Assembly (NCBI GenBank): GCA_900473795.1
Contig: UCMT01000032.1
Span: forward strand, 48,482 to 112,481
Direction of reading: 5' to 3'
From: Hyphomicrobiales bacterium
Lineage (GTDB): Bacteria; Pseudomonadota; Alphaproteobacteria; Rhizobiales; Rhizobiaceae
DNA length: 64,000 bases
Of this stretch, positions 17,219 to 25,800 are shown one piece after another. The translations under genes were made by a program, and so were the position numbers. The notes beneath the pieces are model-generated. The model searched no databases. It was not told where the DNA came from and saw only the letters and a program-made list of their open reading frames with translations. How positions within the stretch are numbered: the first letter of the stretch is position 1; each line of letters starts with the position of its first letter.

Positions 17219-18178
17219 ATGGATCAGCTTGCTATCGCCGACCGGCGCCAGCTTCGGCGAAAACTTGGCTTCTGGCGGCTTGTGTCCATCGCTCTGATAC
17301 TCCTGGCGGGCATCGCCGCCTATTTCTACGCGACCGCCGGCGAGAGGGGCGCTTTCAGCCGCCCGCATATCGCGCGGGTCAATATTTCGGGGATCATCCA
17401 GGATGACCGCGAACTGCTGGAGCGTCTCGATCGCATCGCCGAAAACAATGCCGTCAAGGCGCTGGTGGTCACCATTACCTCGCCCGGCGGCACCACCTAT
17501 GGCGGCGAAGTGCTGTTCAAGGCTATCCGCAAGGTGGCAGAAAAGAAGCCGGTGGTCGCCGATATTCGCACGCTGGCCGCATCGGCAGGCTACATGATCG
17601 CGCTTGCCGGTGATCGCATCATTGCCGGCGAAACCTCGATTACCGGTTCGATCGGCGTTCTCTTCCAATATCCGCAGTTCAAGACCCTGATGGACAAGGT
17701 CGGCGTCTCGCTCGAGGAGATCAAATCCTCGCCGCTCAAGGCCGAGCCTTCGCCTTTCCATCCGCCGAGCGACGCTGCCAAGGCGGTGATCCAGGCCATG
17801 ATCGATGACAGCTTCAACTGGTTCGTCGATCTCGTCGCCGACCGGCGGAAAATGCCGCGCGACGAAGCCCGGCAGCTTGCCGACGGGCGCATCTTCACCG
17901 GCCGTCAGGCGCTCAAGCTGAAGCTGGTCGACGAACTCGGTGGCGATGCTGAGATCCGCGCCTTTCTGAACAGCCGCAAGGTCGCCAAGGAGCTTGACAT
18001 CGTCGAGTGGAAGGCGCCCGGCACGTCCTTGCCGTTCGGGCTGGGGGCGACCGCGTCCGCATGGCTCAAATCCTTGGGATATGAAGCTTTTCCGCTCCTG
18101 GGAAACCTCGAAAAAATAGGGCGGGAGAAGTTGTTTCTTGACGGTCTGGTTTCCGTTTGGCAGGTTGGCAGCGATTGA
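17219..18178 (+). CDS. S49 family inner-membrane peptidase (SppA/SohB-like)
   Basis: A 319-residue signal-peptide peptidase-like protein. One N-terminal membrane helix (residues about 17-39) anchors a single periplasmic S49 domain. The catalytic Ser is in TLAASAGYMIA (Ser122) and the general-base Lys in SSPLKAEPSPF (Lys174), with the usual ITSPGGTTYGG and SITGSIGV loops. Single-domain members form oligomers. The start has an excellent AAGGAGGAAAG site. A hairpin (18205-18212 with 18223-18230) lies downstream, before ihfB. Confidence 0.92.
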   Translation: MDQLAIADRRQLRRKLGFWRLVSIALILLAGIAAYFYATAGERGAFSRPHIARVNISGIIQDDRELLERLDRIAENNAVKALVVTITSPGGTTYGGEVLFKAIRKVAEKKPVVADIRTLAASAGYMIALAGDRIIAGETSITGSIGVLFQYPQFKTLMDKVGVSLEEIKSSPLKAEPSPFHPPSDAAKAVIQAMIDDSFNWFVDLVADRRKMPRDEARQLADGRIFTGRQALKLKLVDELGGDAEIRAFLNSRKVAKELDIVEWKAPGTSLPFGLGATASAWLKSLGYEAFPLLGNLEKIGREKLFLDGLVSVWQVGSD

Positions 18179-18318
18179 AAAAACACCCGATGATCTCTTG
18201 TCTGCCGTTTTGGGAGGCTTGAAAACGGCTCGGCATCCCGCACAACCGGTGGACATGGCCATCCGATGGGCATAACACTCTAAGAACAAACGCAAATTCA
18301 AAAAAAGAGGGGGCGACA

Positions 18319-18621
18319 GTGATCAAGTCAGAACTGGTGCAGATTGTTGCGGCTCGCAATCCGCACCTCTATCACCGTGATGTCGAAAATATCGTCAACG
18401 CAGTTCTCGATGAAATCACGGATGCTCTGGCTGGCGGAAACCGGGTCGAACTGCGCGGTTTTGGCGCGTTTTCGGTCAAGAACCGGCCGTCGCGCTCCGG
18501 GCGCAACCCGCGCACCGGCGACAGCGTGTTCGTCGAGGAGAAATGGGTTCCCTTCTTCAAGACCGGCAAGGAGCTGCGTGAGCGGCTCAATCCCGGTTCC
18601 GACGATGAAGATGACGAATGA
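18319..18621 (+). CDS. ihfB: Integration host factor beta subunit
   Basis: A 100-residue DNA-bending protein that pairs with IhfA and is needed for sigma-54 promoter architecture, recombination and replication. It matches the HU/IHF fold: [13 protein letters not shown] start, [19 protein letters not shown], then the beta-arm [31 protein letters not shown]. It begins with GTG after an AGAGGGGG ribosome site. An acidic tail (DDEDDE) follows the fold. It lies between the S49 peptidase and a LapA-domain gene, an order common in alphaproteobacteria. Confidence 0.95.
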   Translation: MIKSELVQIVAARNPHLYHRDVENIVNAVLDEITDALAGGNRVELRGFGAFSVKNRPSRSGRNPRTGDSVFVEEKWVPFFKTGKELRERLNPGSDDEDDE

Positions 18622-18739
18622 GCCGCGCCGATCCGCTTGACGCGCCTGCAGAACTCCTTCGATATTGCCAGTTTATGGACAAGATTATGCGGCAGGTCGA
18701 AGTGCCGCGGCATTGGGCTGCCGGAATGACGGAGACGGA

Positions 18740-19087
18740 ATGATGATGAAGAAGCTGGTGAATATCGTCGTGCTGGTGCCGATCGCCATCGTGCTGATCG
18801 TGCTGTCGGTCGCCAACAGGCAGACGGTCACCCTGGCGCTCAATCCGTTCGATCCGGCAGACAGCGTTCTCTCCGCCTCGGCGCCGTTCTTCGTCTTTCT
18901 GTTTCTTGCGGTGATCTTCGGCATGGTCGTCGGGTCGCTCGCCACCTGGTTCAGCCAGGGCAAGTATCGCAAGCGGGCGCGCAACGAGGCCAGCCAGGCG
19001 GTCAGGTGGCATGCCGAGGCCGAGAAGCATCGCACGCGCGCAGAAACCATAGCATCGCAGACGATGCTTCCCGTTTCGTCGAAATAG
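18740..19087 (+). CDS. LapA-domain (DUF1049) membrane protein
   Basis: A 115-residue inner-membrane protein with two hydrophobic helices (about residues 5-24 and 45-68) and a cytoplasmic charged tail that could form a coiled coil. The N-terminal segment VLIVLSVANRQTVTLALNPFDP is characteristic of the LapA/DUF1049 family. E. coli homologues (LapA with LapB) help control LPS synthesis. Three consecutive ATG codons (18740, 18743, 18746) follow GGAGACGG; the first is given. Downstream of ihfB. Confidence 0.85.
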   Translation: MMMKKLVNIVVLVPIAIVLIVLSVANRQTVTLALNPFDPADSVLSASAPFFVFLFLAVIFGMVVGSLATWFSQGKYRKRARNEASQAVRWHAEAEKHRTRAETIASQTMLPVSSK

Positions 19088-19090
19088 GTC

Positions 19091-19543
19091 TCAGGCTTCC
19101 GACACGGCGTTGGCGGCGGCGCTGAAATCGGAAAAGAATTTTGCCGCCAGCCTGCTGGCGCTCGAGCCGACTAGCCTCGATCCAAGCTGCGCCAGCCTGC
19201 CGCCGATTTCCGCGCTCGCGTCATAGGCCAGTATGGTCTCGTCGCCATATTCGGTCAGCGTCACATCCGCGCGGCCTTTCGCAAGACCGGCGATGCCGCC
19301 GACACTTTCACCTGAAATCGTATAGCTGTTCGGTGCCCGGACATTCGACAGGGTAATTTGACCGGAGAACACCACCGGGATAGGACCGATCTTCACCTTC
19401 AGCGCCGCCGAAAACTCGGTCGGCGACGTTCGCTCGATCGAGTGACAGCCCGGGATGCACTGCTTGAGAATGTCGGGGTCGTTGAGCGCTGCCCAGACAG
19501 CGTCCCGATGAGCGGCGATGCGCTCCTCCCCCTTCATTTCCAT
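19091..19543 (-). CDS. CoxG-like SRPBCC family protein
   Basis: A 150-residue START/SRPBCC fold protein resembling carbon monoxide dehydrogenase subunit G. Family landmarks are an N-terminal MEMKGEERIAAHRDAVWAALND, the loop DILKQCIPGCHSIE and GKADVTLTEY-like GRADVTLTEYGDETILAYDA. CoxG proteins help membrane attachment or maturation of molybdenum hydroxylases, but no cox genes are nearby, so the role is open. The start at 19543 has GGAGAA. It is convergent with the LapA-domain gene, three bases apart. Confidence 0.85.
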   Translation of the reverse strand: MEMKGEERIAAHRDAVWAALNDPDILKQCIPGCHSIERTSPTEFSAALKVKIGPIPVVFSGQITLSNVRAPNSYTISGESVGGIAGLAKGRADVTLTEYGDETILAYDASAEIGGRLAQLGSRLVGSSASRLAAKFFSDFSAAANAVSEA

Positions 19544-19660
19544 GCTGATTCTCCATCGTTGCGGTTGCACTGCGTATGTAAGACGTGAAACAGCTTTGCC
19601 AACAGGAGGAGCGGTGCTATTTGCAGCGCTTGAACCGTAGCAGATGACGGACGACCCTAA

Positions 19661-20806
19661 GTGAAAGACAAAGATCGACGGCCCAAGGGAAAAGCCGGGC
19701 AGACGGCGGCGCGCGCAAGGCCGGCTGGTGCCGGAAAGCCGTTGGCCAGGAAAACAGCGCAAGCCAATCCGGTGCGTAGCGACAGCGTTCCTTTCGTTCG
19801 CAAGGGCGTAGACAAACCGCTTTCCCAAAAGGCCACTGCAAAGACGGTTGCCGTCGAGCCACCTCGCCCCGAAGTTCGCATCCGCAGCGGAGCCAAGCCG
19901 CAGGAGCGCATCCCGGTCATTCTCGAGACAAAGGGCGCGCGGGATTATCACCTGATCGACAGCGGCGACGGCCTGAAGCTCGAGCAGTACGGCCCCTACC
20001 GCATCGTGCGGCCGGAGGCGCAGGCGCTGTGGCCGAAAACGCTGCCGGCGCATGTCTGGGACAATGTGGATTCGATCTTCACCGGCGACACCGACGAGGA
20101 CGGCATGGGCCGCTGGCGGTTTCCCAAGGATGTGCTGGGCGAGACCTGGCCGATGCAGATCCTCGATGCCGAGTTCTACGGCCGCTTCACCGCATTCCGC
20201 CATGTCGGCGTCTTTCCCGAGCAGCTCGCGCACTGGAGCTGGATGAAGGGTGAGATCGAGACGGCCGGTCGGCCGCTGAAGGTGCTCAATCTCTTCGGCT
20301 ATACCGGTGTTGCCTCGCTGATCGCCGCGAAAGCCGGCGCCGAAGTGACGCACGTCGATGCCTCCAAGAAGGCGATCGGCTGGGCGCGGGAAAACCAGGC
20401 GCTGGGCCGTGCCGACCATCTGCCGATCCGCTGGATCTGCGAGGATGCGATGAAGTTCATCCAGCGCGGGGAGCGCCGGGGCAGCCGCTACGACATCATC
20501 CTGACCGACCCGCCGAAATTCGGCCGCGGTCCGAATGGCGAGGTCTGGCAGCTTTTCGATCATCTCGCCCTGATGCTCGACGTCTGCCGCGAGATCCTGT
20601 CGCCGGAGGCGAGGGGCCTCGTGCTCACAGCCTATTCGATCCGCGCGAGCTTCTACTCCATCCACGAGCTGATGCGCGAGACGATGCGCGGGATGGGTGG
20701 CGCGGTGGAATCGGGCGAACTTATCCTGAGGGAAGGCGGGCTTGACGGCAATGAGCCGGGCCGGGCGCTTTCCACCTCCCTTTTCAGCCGATGGGTGCCG
20801 AAATGA
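19661..20806 (+). CDS. Class I SAM-dependent RNA methyltransferase (RlmI-like)
   Basis: A 381-residue protein. The first about 75 residues are basic and low-complexity, probably an RNA-binding extension. The Rossmann methyltransferase domain then shows motif I VLNLFGYTGVASLIAAKAGA, an aspartate after strand 2 (THVDASKKAIGWARENQ) and the catalytic-loop motif ILTDPPKFGRG. The layout resembles 23S rRNA methyltransferases of the RlmI group; the exact target base is unknown. It starts with GTG at 19661 and a poor ribosome site. It overlaps the next gene by four bases (ATGA), indicating coupled translation. Confidence 0.85.
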   Translation: MKDKDRRPKGKAGQTAARARPAGAGKPLARKTAQANPVRSDSVPFVRKGVDKPLSQKATAKTVAVEPPRPEVRIRSGAKPQERIPVILETKGARDYHLIDSGDGLKLEQYGPYRIVRPEAQALWPKTLPAHVWDNVDSIFTGDTDEDGMGRWRFPKDVLGETWPMQILDAEFYGRFTAFRHVGVFPEQLAHWSWMKGEIETAGRPLKVLNLFGYTGVASLIAAKAGAEVTHVDASKKAIGWARENQALGRADHLPIRWICEDAMKFIQRGERRGSRYDIILTDPPKFGRGPNGEVWQLFDHLALMLDVCREILSPEARGLVLTAYSIRASFYSIHELMRETMRGMGGAVESGELILREGGLDGNEPGRALSTSLFSRWVPK

Positions 20807-21663
20807 ACTATGACCACAGGGATCACGGCCCCCGCCGGGTCGGCCAGGTAAAGGAAGTCACCAGCCTTGCCAATCCGATCATCAAGGACATCAAGGCGCT
20901 GTCCCACAAGAAGGACCGCGACGAGACCCATTCCTTCATCGCCGAGGGGCTGAAGCTTGTCATCGACGCGCTCGATCTCGGCTGGACCATCAAGACGCTG
21001 GTCTACGCCAAGGCGGCCAAGGGCAAGGCGCAGGTCGAGCAGGTGGCGCTGAAGACGGTATCGACCGGCGGTCTGGTGCTGGAAGTCAGCGAAAAGGTGC
21101 TGTCGGCCATCACCCGCCGCGACAACCCGCAGATGGTCGTCGGCGTCTTCGAGCAGCGCTATGCGAACCTGAAGGACATCAGACCCGAGCTCGGCCAGAC
21201 CTATGTGGCGCTCGACCGCGTCCGCGATCCCGGCAATCTCGGTACCATCATCCGCACGGCCGACGCGGCCGGCGCTTCCGGCGTCATCCTGATCGGCGAA
21301 ACCACGGATCCGTTCTCGCTGGAAACGGTGCGGGCGACCATGGGCTCGGTCTTTGCCATGCCGGTCATCCGCGCCGGCGTCGCCGATTTCGTCAAATGGC
21401 AGAAGGCGGCCGGCGTTCAGGTCGTCGCCACGCATCTCGCGGGCGCCGTCGACTACCGCACCATCGATTACCGCAAGAAGCCGGTCGTTCTCCTGATGGG
21501 CAACGAGCAGGCCGGTCTGCCCGACGAGTTGGCAAAGGAGGCAACGGCACTCGCCCGTATTCCGCAGCAGGGCCGCGCTGATTCTCTCAACCTTGCGATC
21601 GCCACCGGCATCATGCTGTTTGAAGCGCGCCGCCATTTGTTGACTTTGGATGCCAAGGCATAA
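20803..21663 (+). CDS. TrmH/SpoU family RNA 2'-O-methyltransferase
   Basis: A 286-residue knotted methyltransferase. An N-terminal substrate-recognition domain ([32 protein letters not shown]) precedes the SpoU catalytic domain with motif 1 [23 protein letters not shown], motif 2 [12 protein letters not shown] and motif 3 [12 protein letters not shown]. It adds a 2'-O-methyl group to rRNA or tRNA ribose; the target is not determined by sequence. The start at 20803 overlaps the upstream methyltransferase stop; an in-frame ATG at 20791 is possible. It overlaps lspA by one base. Confidence 0.9.
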   Translation: MNYDHRDHGPRRVGQVKEVTSLANPIIKDIKALSHKKDRDETHSFIAEGLKLVIDALDLGWTIKTLVYAKAAKGKAQVEQVALKTVSTGGLVLEVSEKVLSAITRRDNPQMVVGVFEQRYANLKDIRPELGQTYVALDRVRDPGNLGTIIRTADAAGASGVILIGETTDPFSLETVRATMGSVFAMPVIRAGVADFVKWQKAAGVQVVATHLAGAVDYRTIDYRKKPVVLLMGNEQAGLPDELAKEATALARIPQQGRADSLNLAIATGIMLFEARRHLLTLDAKA

Positions 21664-22151
21664 TGGAAAAGACGACTCTTTTTTCGCGGCCTCTGCCGAT
21701 CCTCATTCTTGTCGTCGTGGCAATGCTGCTCGATCAGGCCATCAAGGCGGCGGTCGAGATGTGGTTGCCTTTTGAGCAGGCCGTGCCGGTCATCCCGATG
21801 CTGGCGCTGTATCGGACCTACAATTACGGGGTCGCGTTTTCCATGCTGTCCGGCATGGAAGGCTGGTTCATCGTCACCATGCGCCTCCTCGTCGTCGCGT
21901 TCGTCCTCTGGCTGTGGCGGCGCACGTCAAAAGACCGGTTTTTCGCGCATCTTGGCTATGCGATGATCATTGCAGGCGCCTTGGGCAATCTCATTGATCG
22001 ATTGATCTTCGGCTATGTGATCGACTACGTGCTGTTCCACACCGCGACCTGGTCGTTTGCCGTGTTCAATCTCGCTGACAGTTTCATTACGATCGGCGCC
22101 GGCGCGATCGTCCTCGACGAGATGCTGCATATGAAAAAGCAGGACGCCTAA
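21663..22151 (+). CDS. lspA: Lipoprotein signal peptidase LspA
   Basis: A 162-residue four-helix inner-membrane aspartyl protease that cleaves prolipoprotein signal peptides after lipid addition. The two catalytic aspartates lie in [16 protein letters not shown] and [13 protein letters not shown], and the family helix [13 protein letters not shown] is present. The start codon overlaps the preceding stop (TAATG). The lipoprotein maturation enzyme Lnt is also encoded in this window (46816). Confidence 0.96.
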   Translation: MEKTTLFSRPLPILILVVVAMLLDQAIKAAVEMWLPFEQAVPVIPMLALYRTYNYGVAFSMLSGMEGWFIVTMRLLVVAFVLWLWRRTSKDRFFAHLGYAMIIAGALGNLIDRLIFGYVIDYVLFHTATWSFAVFNLADSFITIGAGAIVLDEMLHMKKQDA

Positions 22152-22206
22152 AATTTTAAAGACCGGTTGAAGCCATTCAAAACGCTTGTCGTGCTAGGCA
22201 GGCGTC

Positions 22207-24513
22207 ATGAGCGACCTGCCAAACCTGAAAAAGCGGATTGCCGACGAGTTCAGCGCGCCCCGCCGCACGCTGGGGCAGAACAGCGCGGCGCAAACCGCGG
22301 CGGATGATGACCTCCATTCTCTGCAGCCGCACGACGGTTTCGATGCCCCTCGGGAAAAGTATCCGGCGTTGAAACCGGCGCTGGCGGGTGGTGCTCTGCT
22401 CTGCTCTGCCGCCGTTCTCGGCGCGGGCATCGACGCAGGTTTTTATCTGCTGCCCACAGGCCTTGCCTTAGCCGGTGTCACCGGGGCCGCGCTGCTATTT
22501 AAGGATTGGTATCGCTCCGTCGCTCGACCCGCTGTGGCCCATGGCCGTGTCCGGGAAGAAAAGGCGAATGACAAACGCTGGGAGCGCAGCGAGACCTCGC
22601 AACTGCTCTCCACCATCCACGACGCACTCGGCGACATCGCCATCATCCGCGAGCCGGGCGGCAGGATCGTCCAGGCCAATACCGTCTTCTGCCGCCTGAC
22701 CGGGTGGCTGAAGCCGGAAGGCATGACCTGCGAGGCGCTCGGCATCGCCTTCGAACCGGCGACCGGCCCCAATCACTACAGCGTGCGGATCGTGACCGAT
22801 TCCGGTGTGAAGCTGTTCGACTGGCACGACGTCATCGCCCGCGAGCCGGCGAGCGGCGTCTTCATGCTGCACAGCATCGGCCGCGATGTGACCGAGGAAA
22901 GCCGGGTCGCATGCGAGCGCGAGGAAGCGCGCCGCAAGGCCGAAATCGCCAGCCAGGCGAAGTCGCGGCTGCTGGCAACGGTCAGCCATGAAATCCGCAC
23001 GCCGCTGTCCGGTATTCTCGGCATGAGCGATCTGATTGGCCAGACGCGTCTCACCAGTGAGCAGAAAAACTATCTTTCCGGCATGTGCCAGTCCGGTCAT
23101 GCGCTGGTGCAGCTGGTCGATGATTTGCTCGATTTCTCTTCGATCGAGGTCGGCCGTTTCCAGCTTCGCCCGACGCCTGCGCCGTTGCGCGACATGATCG
23201 AGAGCGTCGTCGAGATGCTGTCGCACCGCGCCCATGACAAAGGCATCGAAATCGGCGCCACCGTCACCGCGGACGTGCCGAGCCTGATGGATTTCGACGC
23301 CGCCCGCCTGCGCCAGGTTCTGTTCAACGTCATCGGCAATGCCGTCAAATTCACGCACACTGGCGGCGTTCTCGTCAGGGCCTCCGTCGAGCGTGCGACC
23401 GTCGTCATCCGAATCGATGACAGCGGTCCGGGCATGACGCCACAGGAACAGGCCCGGGTCTTTGACGAGTTCGAGCAGGCGGGCGGCAATGCCCAGCGCT
23501 CCGGCGGCTCCGGTCTTGGTTTGGCGATCTCGCGGCGCATCATGGAAGAATTCGGCGGCGCCCTGACGGTTTCCAGCATTCCGGGCACAGGCAGCACCTT
23601 CGAAATCCGCTTTCCCGCCCGCGGCTGCGATCTTATCGCCGCCGCATGCGCCAGGAAGGACGTTCTTGCCGGCTCGCGTGTGCTGGTGATGGCGCCTGCA
23701 GGGCCGGCTTCCAAGGCGTTGTCTTCGACAATCGGGACGCTTGGCGGCTTCTGCGAAAGCGCCGAAACGGTGTTGGAAGCGCAGGCCGTCGCCGTTCGTG
23801 CGCTTGCGGCGGCAACACCGCTGACGGACATCATCGTCGATCACCGGCATGCCGCGCAGTTCCAGGCTCTCCTGGCTCAGATGCCGAGCCTTGAGCAGCA
23901 GAAGCTGCGCAAGACCTATCTCGTCAATCCGGAAGAGCGCAACGGCCGGCCGATCAACCAGATGGACGGCTATCACGCCTGGCTCATTCGGCCGTTGCGG
24001 GAAAAGTCACTGGTCGAGGTCCTGCGGGGCCGCATGAAGGGAATGGAAGTGCGCGACGCGATCAACGACAACCGGCCGGTGCTGCGGGACGTCCCGGCCT
24101 TGCGCGAAAAGCCGGTCGAAGGCGGATTGCTTCTGGCGGAAGACGATCCGGTCAATGCCTTCATGGTCCGCGCGGTGCTGGAGCGGGCTGGACATCCGGT
24201 CCGCGTGGTCGAGGATTTCAAGGCGCTTGCTGTCGCCCTGTTCGATGCGCCGGCGGCGGCCCGCATCGCCCCGGAGCTGATCGTCACCGACCTCAACATG
24301 CCCGGCGGCGACGGACTTTCGATGCTGAAACGGCTTCGCGAAGAGGAGCGCCAATCGAAAAGAAAGGCTGTTCCGGTGATCGTGCTCACCTCCGATGCCG
24401 AGATCGATACCCGCGAGAAACTGCTGGCCGCCGGGGCGAGCGCGGTCCTTTCGAAGCCGGCCGATCCCAAAGCGCTGACCACGGAAATCAACCGATTGTT
24501 GCTTTCTCATTGA
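22207..24513 (+). CDS. Hybrid sensor histidine kinase with C-terminal receiver
   Basis: A 768-residue hybrid kinase. Two close membrane helices (about residues 57-98) are followed by a PAS domain (about 130-225), HisKA with phospho-acceptor His261 in [15 protein letters not shown], and HATPase_c ([30 protein letters not shown]). A degenerate receiver-like segment follows (about 480-600, no phosphorylatable DD pair seen), then a true receiver with [13 protein letters not shown], the phospho-acceptor Asp695 in [11 protein letters not shown], and VLTSDAE. No partner regulator lies next to it, so signalling may end in a phosphorelay. The role in the lspA-olsB neighbourhood is unknown. Confidence 0.92.
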   Translation: MSDLPNLKKRIADEFSAPRRTLGQNSAAQTAADDDLHSLQPHDGFDAPREKYPALKPALAGGALLCSAAVLGAGIDAGFYLLPTGLALAGVTGAALLFKDWYRSVARPAVAHGRVREEKANDKRWERSETSQLLSTIHDALGDIAIIREPGGRIVQANTVFCRLTGWLKPEGMTCEALGIAFEPATGPNHYSVRIVTDSGVKLFDWHDVIAREPASGVFMLHSIGRDVTEESRVACEREEARRKAEIASQAKSRLLATVSHEIRTPLSGILGMSDLIGQTRLTSEQKNYLSGMCQSGHALVQLVDDLLDFSSIEVGRFQLRPTPAPLRDMIESVVEMLSHRAHDKGIEIGATVTADVPSLMDFDAARLRQVLFNVIGNAVKFTHTGGVLVRASVERATVVIRIDDSGPGMTPQEQARVFDEFEQAGGNAQRSGGSGLGLAISRRIMEEFGGALTVSSIPGTGSTFEIRFPARGCDLIAAACARKDVLAGSRVLVMAPAGPASKALSSTIGTLGGFCESAETVLEAQAVAVRALAAATPLTDIIVDHRHAAQFQALLAQMPSLEQQKLRKTYLVNPEERNGRPINQMDGYHAWLIRPLREKSLVEVLRGRMKGMEVRDAINDNRPVLRDVPALREKPVEGGLLLAEDDPVNAFMVRAVLERAGHPVRVVEDFKALAVALFDAPAAARIAPELIVTDLNMPGGDGLSMLKRLREEERQSKRKAVPVIVLTSDAEIDTREKLLAAGASAVLSKPADPKALTTEINRLLLSH

Positions 24514-24606
24514 CAGCCGACCTTTGCTTGCGGTGCCAATGTCACTATCCTGTCGCAGAAACGTGGTTTATGCCGGACAGGATTATAGTGATCAGGATGA
24601 CGCGCA

Positions 24607-25485
24607 ATGACAGTCGAACCTTTGGATCTGGTGATCGTGGCTGACCAGCCGCAGACCCGTGTCCGGGGCGTCAATGCCCCGGCGTCGGATGTGCTCGGCC
24701 GTATTGGCAATCTGGAAACCCGTCTCGCCCGCAATGCGTCGGAGATCGATGCCGCCCAAGCGGTGCGCTACAAGGTCTTCGTCGAAGAAATGAAGGCGCA
24801 GATTCCGCAGGATGCCGAACGCCGCAAGCGTGATGCGGATGCATGGGATCTCGTCTGCGATCATCTGCTGGTGCTGGACACCGCGATCGAAGGCGATCCG
24901 GAAGACCAGATCGTCGGCACCTACCGGCTGCTTCGCCAGGACGTTGCGGCCAGGACCGGTGGCTTTTATTCGGCTTCCGAGTTTTCCGTTGGTTGCCTGC
25001 TGGAACGCCATCCCGAGAAGAAGTTCATGGAGCTTGGCCGCTCCTGCGTCCTGCCGCAATATCGCACCAAGCGCACCGTCGAGCTTCTGTGGCAGGGCAA
25101 CTGGGCCTATGCGCTGAAATACGGCGTCGATGCGATGTTCGGTTGCGGCTCTTTCCCCGGCGTCGTTCCGGAGGAACATGCACTGGCACTCTCCTTCCTG
25201 CATCACAACATGGCGGTGCGGGAGGAATGGGACGTCTCCGCCCTTCCGGACCTGTTCCGCACGATGGATCTAATGCCGGCCGAAGCCATCAACATGCGCA
25301 AGGCGCTCGCCGCCCTGCCGCCGCTGATCAAGGGCTACATGCGCCTCGGCGCCATGGTCGGCAAGGGCGCCGTCGTGGATCATTCCTTCCGCACGACGGA
25401 TGTGCTGATCGTCCTGCCGATCACGCATATCTCCGGCCGCTACCTCAACTACTACGGAAGTGATGCCGGAAGATTCTCCATTTGA
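24607..25485 (+). CDS. olsB: L-ornithine N-alpha-acyltransferase OlsB
   Basis: A 292-residue GNAT-fold enzyme that transfers a 3-hydroxyacyl chain from acyl-ACP to ornithine, the first step of ornithine-lipid synthesis (phosphate-free membrane lipids made under phosphate limitation). Family landmarks are ASEIDAAQAVRYKVFVEEM, DHLLVLD, VGTYRLLRQDVA, FSVGCLLERHPEKKFMELGRSCVLPQYR, MFGCGSFPGV and the C-terminal RYLNYYG. The length matches rhizobial OlsB (about 296). The olsB-malic enzyme-mutS order is the one I recall from the S. meliloti chromosome. OlsA, the second enzyme, is likely the acyltransferase at 41650. Confidence 0.88.
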   Translation: MTVEPLDLVIVADQPQTRVRGVNAPASDVLGRIGNLETRLARNASEIDAAQAVRYKVFVEEMKAQIPQDAERRKRDADAWDLVCDHLLVLDTAIEGDPEDQIVGTYRLLRQDVAARTGGFYSASEFSVGCLLERHPEKKFMELGRSCVLPQYRTKRTVELLWQGNWAYALKYGVDAMFGCGSFPGVVPEEHALALSFLHHNMAVREEWDVSALPDLFRTMDLMPAEAINMRKALAALPPLIKGYMRLGAMVGKGAVVDHSFRTTDVLIVLPITHISGRYLNYYGSDAGRFSI

Positions 25486-25517
25486 TTGATAAAAACCATT
25501 AAAGGTTGCAATTTACC

Positions 25518-25547
25518 TTGACGGCACAACGTGATTTTGAGTAGAGT
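25518..25547 (+). promoter_or_regulatory. Putative sigma-70 promoter of the small RNA candidate
   Basis: TTGACG (25518-25523), an 18-base spacer and TAGAGT (25542-25547) match the rhizobial housekeeping consensus (CTTGAC at -35). The first T is preceded by C, as in typical rhizobial promoters. Transcription would start near 25553. Confidence 0.5.
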
Positions 25548-25552
25548 CTGCC

Positions 25553-25676
25553 TGTGAGTGAGAGCAGCCCCCAGTACTGCAAAGAGATAATCAGCAGGCC
25601 CGGCCTGAGTATTTGATCAAGATCGAGATACGGCATGAAAAAGCCCGCGTCGGGTCCTCCCGAGCGGGCTTTTTTG
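25553..25676 (+). ncRNA. Candidate trans-acting small RNA, about 120 nt
   Basis: A non-coding segment with a promoter-like sequence upstream and a strong intrinsic terminator at its 3' end, transcribed from the olsB strand. The body contains an unpaired-looking GAGAGCAGCCCCCAGTAC and an internal GGCCCGGCC-type stem. The terminator loop displays TCCTCCC, which could pair with Shine-Dalgarno sequences. No ORF with a ribosome site was seen. This is the general layout of rhizobial trans-sRNAs (alpha-r families, AbcR); I cannot place it in a named family by eye. It could instead be the olsB 3'UTR. Confidence 0.55.
25638..25676 (+). terminator. Rho-independent terminator
   Basis: GCCCGC (25643-25648) pairs with GCGGGC (25664-25669), extended inside by TCGGG/CCCGA, and is followed by TTTTTTT. 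An upstream A-run makes it partly bidirectional. One of the strongest terminators in the window. Confidence 0.9.
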
Positions 25677-25685
25677 TAACTTTTG

Positions 25686-25739
25686 CTACTGCATAATTAC
25701 TTAAATCGGAATCGATTTAAGGATAAAATTATGCAGTAG
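25686..25739. repeat. Palindromic intergenic repeat, AT-rich type
   Basis: CTACTGCATAATT (25686-25698) and AATTATGCAGTAG (25727-25739) are perfect inverted arms around an inner hairpin built on CTTAAATCG/CGATTTAAG. AT-rich palindromes of this kind are dispersed in rhizobial intergenic regions. Confidence 0.7.
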
Positions 25740-25749
25740 ATTTAAAGTG

Positions 25750-25793
25750 CTACAGCGTCCTTTGCGCGTCATATTTGACGCGCGGCGCTGTAG
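25750..25793. repeat. Palindromic intergenic repeat, GC-rich type
   Basis: CTACAGCG (25750-25757) pairs with CGCTGTAG (25786-25793), and GCGCGTC pairs with GACGCGC inside. It sits directly after the AT-rich palindrome and eight bases from the malic-enzyme stop, so it may terminate or stabilise that transcript. Confidence 0.7.
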
Positions 25794-25800
25794 AGCGCGA

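Noticed and set aside
18205..18230. Hairpin GCCGTTTT/AAAACGGC as a rho-independent terminator after the S49 peptidase gene
   Set aside because: The stem is good but no T-run follows and the loop holds GGGAGG; it is mentioned with the gene but not called a terminator.
19091..20665. Long minus-strand frame of 524 codons including the CoxG-like protein
   Set aside because: Only the last 150 codons are protein-like and have a ribosome site at 19543. The rest is the antisense of the RlmI-like methyltransferase with no domain.
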